Assembly (NCBI RefSeq): GCF_031626875.1
Contig: NZ_JANDMF010000029.1
Location: forward strand, 1-64,000
DNA: 64,000 bases
Direction: 5' to 3'
DNA from: Clostridium sp031626875
GTDB lineage: Bacteria > Bacillota > Clostridia > Clostridiales > Clostridiaceae
Each line of letters begins with the position of its first letter. Positions within the stretch are counted from its first letter, which is position 1. The position numbers and the translations under genes were made by a program. The notes beneath the pieces were generated by a model. The model did not search any database, was not told where the DNA came from, and saw nothing but the letters and a program-made list of their open reading frames with translations. Shown here piece after piece: positions 60,629-64,000 of the stretch.

Positions 60629-60949
60629 ATGAATCTTTTCGGGTTATTATTAGTATTTTTAGGTATTGTTTATTTAATATACTCTTTTTTACGTAAAGAT
60701 AACCTTAATTATTATACTAAAAGATATAATAGAAAATACAAAATAACATTTTTGAAATCTAATGAATTTTTAAAACTGCAATTAAATTTTGCTATATTTA
60801 ATTCTATATATTGTATTTTTTTTGGCTTATTCATAACATTATTTAATTTTATTAGTTTCTTTGTTTGTCTTGGAATTTTGGGATTTCATATTATAAATTT
60901 TATTTTGATTGTAGAAGGTAAAGCTATGGGATATATAAGCTATCAATAA
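60629..60949 (+). CDS. Small membrane protein, DUF3784-like
   Basis: A 106-residue protein with three hydrophobic segments (FGLLLVFLGIVYLIYSFL, and two near the end). The ATG at 60629 follows GAGGAG; 60608 has none. The size and spacing recall DUF3784. Function unknown. Confidence 0.55.
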   Translation: MNLFGLLLVFLGIVYLIYSFLRKDNLNYYTKRYNRKYKITFLKSNEFLKLQLNFAIFNSIYCIFFGLFITLFNFISFFVCLGILGFHIINFILIVEGKAMGYISYQ

Positions 60950-61010
60950 TTTAAAAATTCATTTATTGTTTTAATATAACTTTTCAATTCAAATTCTATT
61001 TTTCTTAAAC

Positions 61011-61601
61011 TTATAATTCATCAAAACAATATTTATATTCAACTGGTAACATACTTTCCTCAAAAGCCCTTGATTTTATTGATTCTCTAATTTTAATCAC
61101 CTCATCAGTAATATCAGTAATTCTCACAATCCAATCATGTACATAGCTTTTAACCATACTTCCCTTTAAACCTAGCTGAATAGCTCTTCTATTTAATGGG
61201 TTTCCAAATATATCTCTATCAGGGTCCCATTGGCATCTAACTTCTGATGTTTTAATTTTATCTTGCCACTCTTCATAAGATGTGTAGTCACTCTCACCAA
61301 ATGAAGATATCACAGCACCTTCAACAATTTTGTTAAATCCTTCTCGCTTTATATCAATTGCTAATATTCTTTCTTGTCCATCTTTTGTTGCCCATCCTGA
61401 TCTATACATCATCCATAAAAATGATGGTTTAATCCAAGTCATTCTCTCCATCTTAAAACTTTGTCCAAATGTCCCTAACATTATAGCTTCATCAGCAATT
61501 TTATCGTTATATGCTTGATATACCCTAATTGTTGTTTCATCATACAAAGCACGTATTTCTCTAGTCTTTTCTGTAATATTATCATTAGTATTATTCTTCA
61601 T
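61011..61601 (-). CDS. DUF4291 domain protein
   Basis: The segments IRALYDETTIRVYQAYNDKI, MTWIKPSFLWMMYRSGWATK and CQWDPDRDIFGNPL with RRAIQLGL are the marks of DUF4291. It is cytosolic. I start at the ATG at 61601 behind GGAG. The function is unknown; the family is scattered among bacteria and fungi, suggesting mobile or accessory roles. Confidence 0.85.
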   Translation of the reverse strand: MKNNTNDNITEKTREIRALYDETTIRVYQAYNDKIADEAIMLGTFGQSFKMERMTWIKPSFLWMMYRSGWATKDGQERILAIDIKREGFNKIVEGAVISSFGESDYTSYEEWQDKIKTSEVRCQWDPDRDIFGNPLNRRAIQLGLKGSMVKSYVHDWIVRITDITDEVIKIRESIKSRAFEESMLPVEYKYCFDEL

Positions 61602-61642
61602 TTCATTTATTCTCCATTCTAAAAATCTCAATTGAAAAATTA

Positions 61643-62227
61643 TTAATTTTTTGATTGTCCCCTAAGTAAAACCTCAAACATTTCATCAGAAATATCAATA
61701 TCATCTTTATCAAATAACTTTATATTTTCTATAGAAGAAATTTGATTTTTTATATCAGCTGGAACTTTGCAATAGCTCATATAGTATTCTTTTTCAGGTA
61801 TCATAATTCTATATCTTTTACCTTCCAATTCTGCACTTACAGATGAAATTTTCCTATGAGGATTTTTACCCCAAAAAACAAGATACTTCCCTTTATTTGT
61901 TTCAAATACTCTATTATCTATGTAATTGCCATCACGTCCTTGAGAAATAATTTTATATTTATCATTAAATCCTTTCTTAAGTTCTGTGTAACCAGTGAAA
62001 TTAGTAAAAGTAGAGAAGATAAATTTCTTATCATCTAAATCTAGGTCATTTCTGATTTCAGGAATTTCATCTACATTATTCATAAGTTCTGAATTATCAT
62101 AATCCATTATAAAATTTTCTAATTGTTTTTTATCATCTGGTATTCTATATTCATTTGAATATGAAATAAATTTAACACAAGCAATTGTTGCTGCACATAT
62201 TATTAATCCCACAAATATTTTTTTCAT
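61643..62227 (-). CDS. Hypothetical exported or anchored protein
   Basis: A 194-residue protein starting MKKIFVGLIICAATIAC, a membrane or lipoprotein-like segment (the Cys after TIA could carry lipid), then a polar domain. GGGGGA precedes the ATG. I recognise no family. It is upstream of DUF4291 on the same strand, about 40 bases apart, possibly an operon. Confidence 0.55.
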   Translation of the reverse strand: MKKIFVGLIICAATIACVKFISYSNEYRIPDDKKQLENFIMDYDNSELMNNVDEIPEIRNDLDLDDKKFIFSTFTNFTGYTELKKGFNDKYKIISQGRDGNYIDNRVFETNKGKYLVFWGKNPHRKISSVSAELEGKRYRIMIPEKEYYMSYCKVPADIKNQISSIENIKLFDKDDIDISDEMFEVLLRGQSKN

Positions 62228-62282
62228 TTTTCCCCCTTAATTTGAACCACAAGTAGCTTGTCCTATAATGGTACATTTTCTT

Positions 62283-62465
62283 TTATTGCTTTTCTTTTTT
62301 ACATCGTAAGTATATAATAACAGTTGCTGATGTTATTATACTTATTGTTTGTAAAATCTCTTTTTTCCACTCTCCATTACTAACACAATATAAAAACCTG
62401 CCTAATACTATTATTATTAAAATTATAGCAAGCTTAATCCATATGTCTATTTTTCTATTTCTCAT
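62283..62465 (-). CDS. Small membrane protein, 60 residues
   Basis: Two hydrophobic segments (IKLAIILIIIVLGRFL and LQTISIITSATVIIYL) with positive ends. AAGGTGAA precedes the ATG at 62465. No family recognised. Confidence 0.5.
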   Translation of the reverse strand: MRNRKIDIWIKLAIILIIIVLGRFLYCVSNGEWKKEILQTISIITSATVIIYLRCKKEKQ

Positions 62466-62543
62466 AAAATTCACCTTAAATTTATTTCTTACTAAAAATT
62501 TTTACTCTACAACATTTTAACATTTTATTTTAACTTTAGGTAA

Positions 62544-62702
62544 TTATTTTATTATTTCACAATAAGTCCCTCTTGGATGTTTATTACACTTAATCTCCTC
62601 ATAAGCAAGCCGCCATAAATACCTCATTTAAATATTATCTCCAAATATTCCTACTGAGCAATAATTACCTATTTTTATCATTTTATAATCTTTATAGTTC
62701 AT
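62544..62702 (-). pseudogene. Short coding-like remnant with an in-frame stop
   Basis: ATG at 62702 with AAGGAGT upstream opens a frame that reads MNYKDYKMIKIGNYCSVG, stops at a TAA (62628), and continues in the same frame with MRYLWRLAYEEIKCNKHPRG to a TAA at 62544. The second part reads like coding sequence. I cannot name a family. Confidence 0.3.
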
Positions 62703-62756
62703 TTAACCTACTCCTTATTATATTTATTAATATAATAATAACCTTTTTATATAAAC

Positions 62757-62810
62757 AGAAAAAGAACCCAAGATATAACACTCCGAATATTATATCTTAG
62801 ATTCTTTTTT
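62757..62810 (-). terminator. Terminator of the GH43 gene
   Basis: Nine-bp arms AAGATATAA (62770-62778) / TTATATCTT (62790-62798) are extended by AAAAGAA / TTCTTTT; the minus strand ends in a T-rich stretch. Confidence 0.7.
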
Positions 62811-62944
62811 AATTAGCAAAAATTATCGCAATTTCCACTTAACCTCATTATAATTTTTATCCAATTTAGAAATATTTATTCATCTTCCTAAATATTTTTA
62901 AGCATATCTTGATTTTTTTGTATATATCTTTCTTAAAGAAGGAG

Positions 62945-64000
62945 TTAATTAAATATCTTCTTCAACCAATCTAATATATTATCAAAGAAATTCTTAATGA
63001 TATCAAAAATAGATGGATCTGGAATGTCTGGTTTTAAAACTGTGATTTCAGCTACAGCTTTAATTTCTATTCCTTGAACAGTTCCTTCAACTTCAAATTT
63101 TCCAGGTTTATTTAGTAATTCTTCATTATATTTATTCCACAATACTTCAACCCGACTCTGTGTGCCATCGCTATAATTTACATTCACAACATTTGGTAAA
63201 TCAACAGATTTTCCTACTTCTGTAGTTAAACTAGTCTTATCTATACTTGTTATAGTTTTTTCCTTTTTAACTACATTTACTGTTGCTGTAACAGTCTTAA
63301 ATTTATCATTTAAAACATCTTCGTTAGACATTCTTAAATTTGGAGTTCCATCACTATTCCAGTGAACTCTTAAAATTCTTGCACCTCTATTAGGGTCATT
63401 TAATGGATCTCCACTTATTTCTGCATAAGATCTTGCATGATAAACTAAAATATCATTACCTTTCTCATCTACTGTAAATGTGCAATGTCCTGGTCCATAT
63501 TCTCCTTTTAAATCTTCAGTTGTTAATACAGGATAAGCTGTCTTCTTCCAAGAAGTTTTGTCCATCAAATCACTTTTTTCATCTGCTTGTAGCATGCCCA
63601 CACAATATTCTGAGCCTGTTCCAGCTGCTGAAAATAATATAAATACTTTTCCATTTTTATTTATAACAGTTGGCCCTTCATTAACATTATATCTAATAGT
63701 TTCCCATCCATACTCTGGTGAAGTTAAAAGAATAGGATTACCTTCTATTGTATATGGATTAACCATCTTGTCCATATATAGACTAGAATTACCTGCTGCA
63801 TCTTTTTGTGCCCATACTAGATATCTTTGTCCATTAAGTTCAAATGTAGTTGCATCAAGTGAGAAATTTGAAAAAGCATTAACTACCGAATTATTTTCAG
63901 TTGCTTTTTGAACAACTCCCTTTTCAGTCCAAGTTCCATCTATTGGATTGTCCCCATCGCATTCTAGCACATAAGGTTTTATTCCCCATACATCTTCTGC
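62945..64000 (-). CDS. GH43-type glycosidase with bacterial Ig-like tail, 5' end beyond the window
   Basis: The frame runs uninterrupted to the right edge, so the start is outside. The N-terminal part seen here is GH43-like: QRYLVWAQKDAAGNSSLYM, the NEGPTV motif that holds the catalytic acid Glu, FILFSAAG, and YGPGHCTF with the supporting His. Such enzymes act on arabinan or xylan. A bacterial Ig-like (group 4) domain follows (VGKSVDLPNVVNVNYSDGTQ ... VLWNKY), and the last 25 residues form an amphipathic helix rich in Phe, Asn and Lys. The enzyme is probably secreted. Confidence 0.85.
   Translation of the reverse strand, partial: AEDVWGIKPYVLECDGDNPIDGTWTEKGVVQKATENNSVVNAFSNFSLDATTFELNGQRYLVWAQKDAAGNSSLYMDKMVNPYTIEGNPILLTSPEYGWETIRYNVNEGPTVINKNGKVFILFSAAGTGSEYCVGMLQADEKSDLMDKTSWKKTAYPVLTTEDLKGEYGPGHCTFTVDEKGNDILVYHARSYAEISGDPLNDPNRGARILRVHWNSDGTPNLRMSNEDVLNDKFKTVTATVNVVKKEKTITSIDKTSLTTEVGKSVDLPNVVNVNYSDGTQSRVEVLWNKYNEELLNKPGKFEVEGTVQGIEIKAVAEITVLKPDIPDPSIFDIIKNFFDNILDWLKKIFN

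Larger units (their letters stand above)
62466..62943. other. Intergenic stretch with a coding-like remnant and a terminator
   Basis: These 478 bases hold a possible two-part remnant (62544-62702) and the terminator of the GH43 gene (62757-62810). Nothing else is recognisable. Confidence 0.4.

Noticed and set aside
1..64000. CRISPR arrays, tRNA or rRNA genes, prophage blocks
   Set aside because: No regularly spaced repeats, no tRNA cloverleaf or rRNA-like high-GC stretches, and no phage structural or integrase genes were seen.

Overview
The window is low-GC, densely coded DNA typical of Clostridium sensu stricto: AGGAGG-type ribosome sites, many TTG/GTG starts, short intergenic gaps with strong hairpin terminators, and gene content such as a T-box-controlled thrS, an acr3-type ars operon, DUF438/hemerythrin, AprA-like flavoproteins and plant-polysaccharide enzymes. 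I would guess a solventogenic, plant-degrading species of the C. beijerinckii / C. saccharoperbutylacetonicum kind, but nothing here fixes the species. I see no rRNA, tRNA or CRISPR array.

Region by region. 0-3 kb: the 5' end of a membrane-protein gene, divergent from an AraC regulator fused to a GH39-like domain whose acid/base glutamate is replaced. 3-5.3 kb: a MarR-led operon (marR, metallo-hydrolase, radical SAM protein) behind a long palindromic operator. 5.4-8 kb: an AraC remnant, a B3/B4-domain gene, and a complete IS1380-like element (6346-7971) with 17-bp terminal repeats and a 6-bp target duplication. The element inserted exactly in the stop codon of the B3/B4 gene; its transposase has an in-frame amber codon. 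8-18 kb: an accessory catabolic-looking block with two CrtC/AttH-like proteins, AraC, TetR, a CocE/X-Pro-type hydrolase, an AprA/FrdA-like flavoprotein, a 2[4Fe-4S] ferredoxin and a PucR regulator. 18-25 kb: LysE exporter with HxlR, an acetyltransferase remnant, a lysophospholipase-like hydrolase, lactate permease, a broken chemotaxis receptor, and a PL10 pectate lyase. 25-31 kb: small membrane proteins, remnants, a maltose-acetyltransferase-like gene, NhaC, a P-loop kinase and a nitroreductase. 31-38 kb: DUF438 sensor, an orphan solute-binding protein, thrS with T-box, an MFS exporter and a degenerate IS1595-like transposase. 38.8-43.3 kb: HAD phosphatase divergent from a DeoR regulator, and a three-gene zinc-ribbon/membrane operon. 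43.5-50.5 kb: arsRDAC-acr3 with an ArsN1-like acetyltransferase, flanked by two more orphan solute-binding proteins. 50.6-55 kb: a CheY / hybrid histidine kinase / HD-GYP signalling operon. 55-64 kb: DUF proteins, a sugar-binding protein, KptA, a MerR-TipAS regulator with a 19-bp-spacer promoter, DUF4291, and the 3' part of a GH43 enzyme.

How the parts fit. Polysaccharide use appears at both window edges (GH39-like sensor, GH43) and in the middle (PL10). Stress and toxin handling is strong (ars operon, ArsN1-like, MarR, MerR-TipAS, MFS, nitroreductase). There is visible genome decay: a nonsense-interrupted transposase, a chemotaxis receptor with a frameshift and a stop, several acetyltransferase and AraC fragments, and a lipoprotein without a start.

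The best candidates for undescribed biology are the 8-18 kb flavoprotein/hydrolase/CrtC-like block, the apparently non-catalytic GH39 domain fused to an AraC activator, and the set of orphan solute-binding proteins that all start at non-AUG codons.
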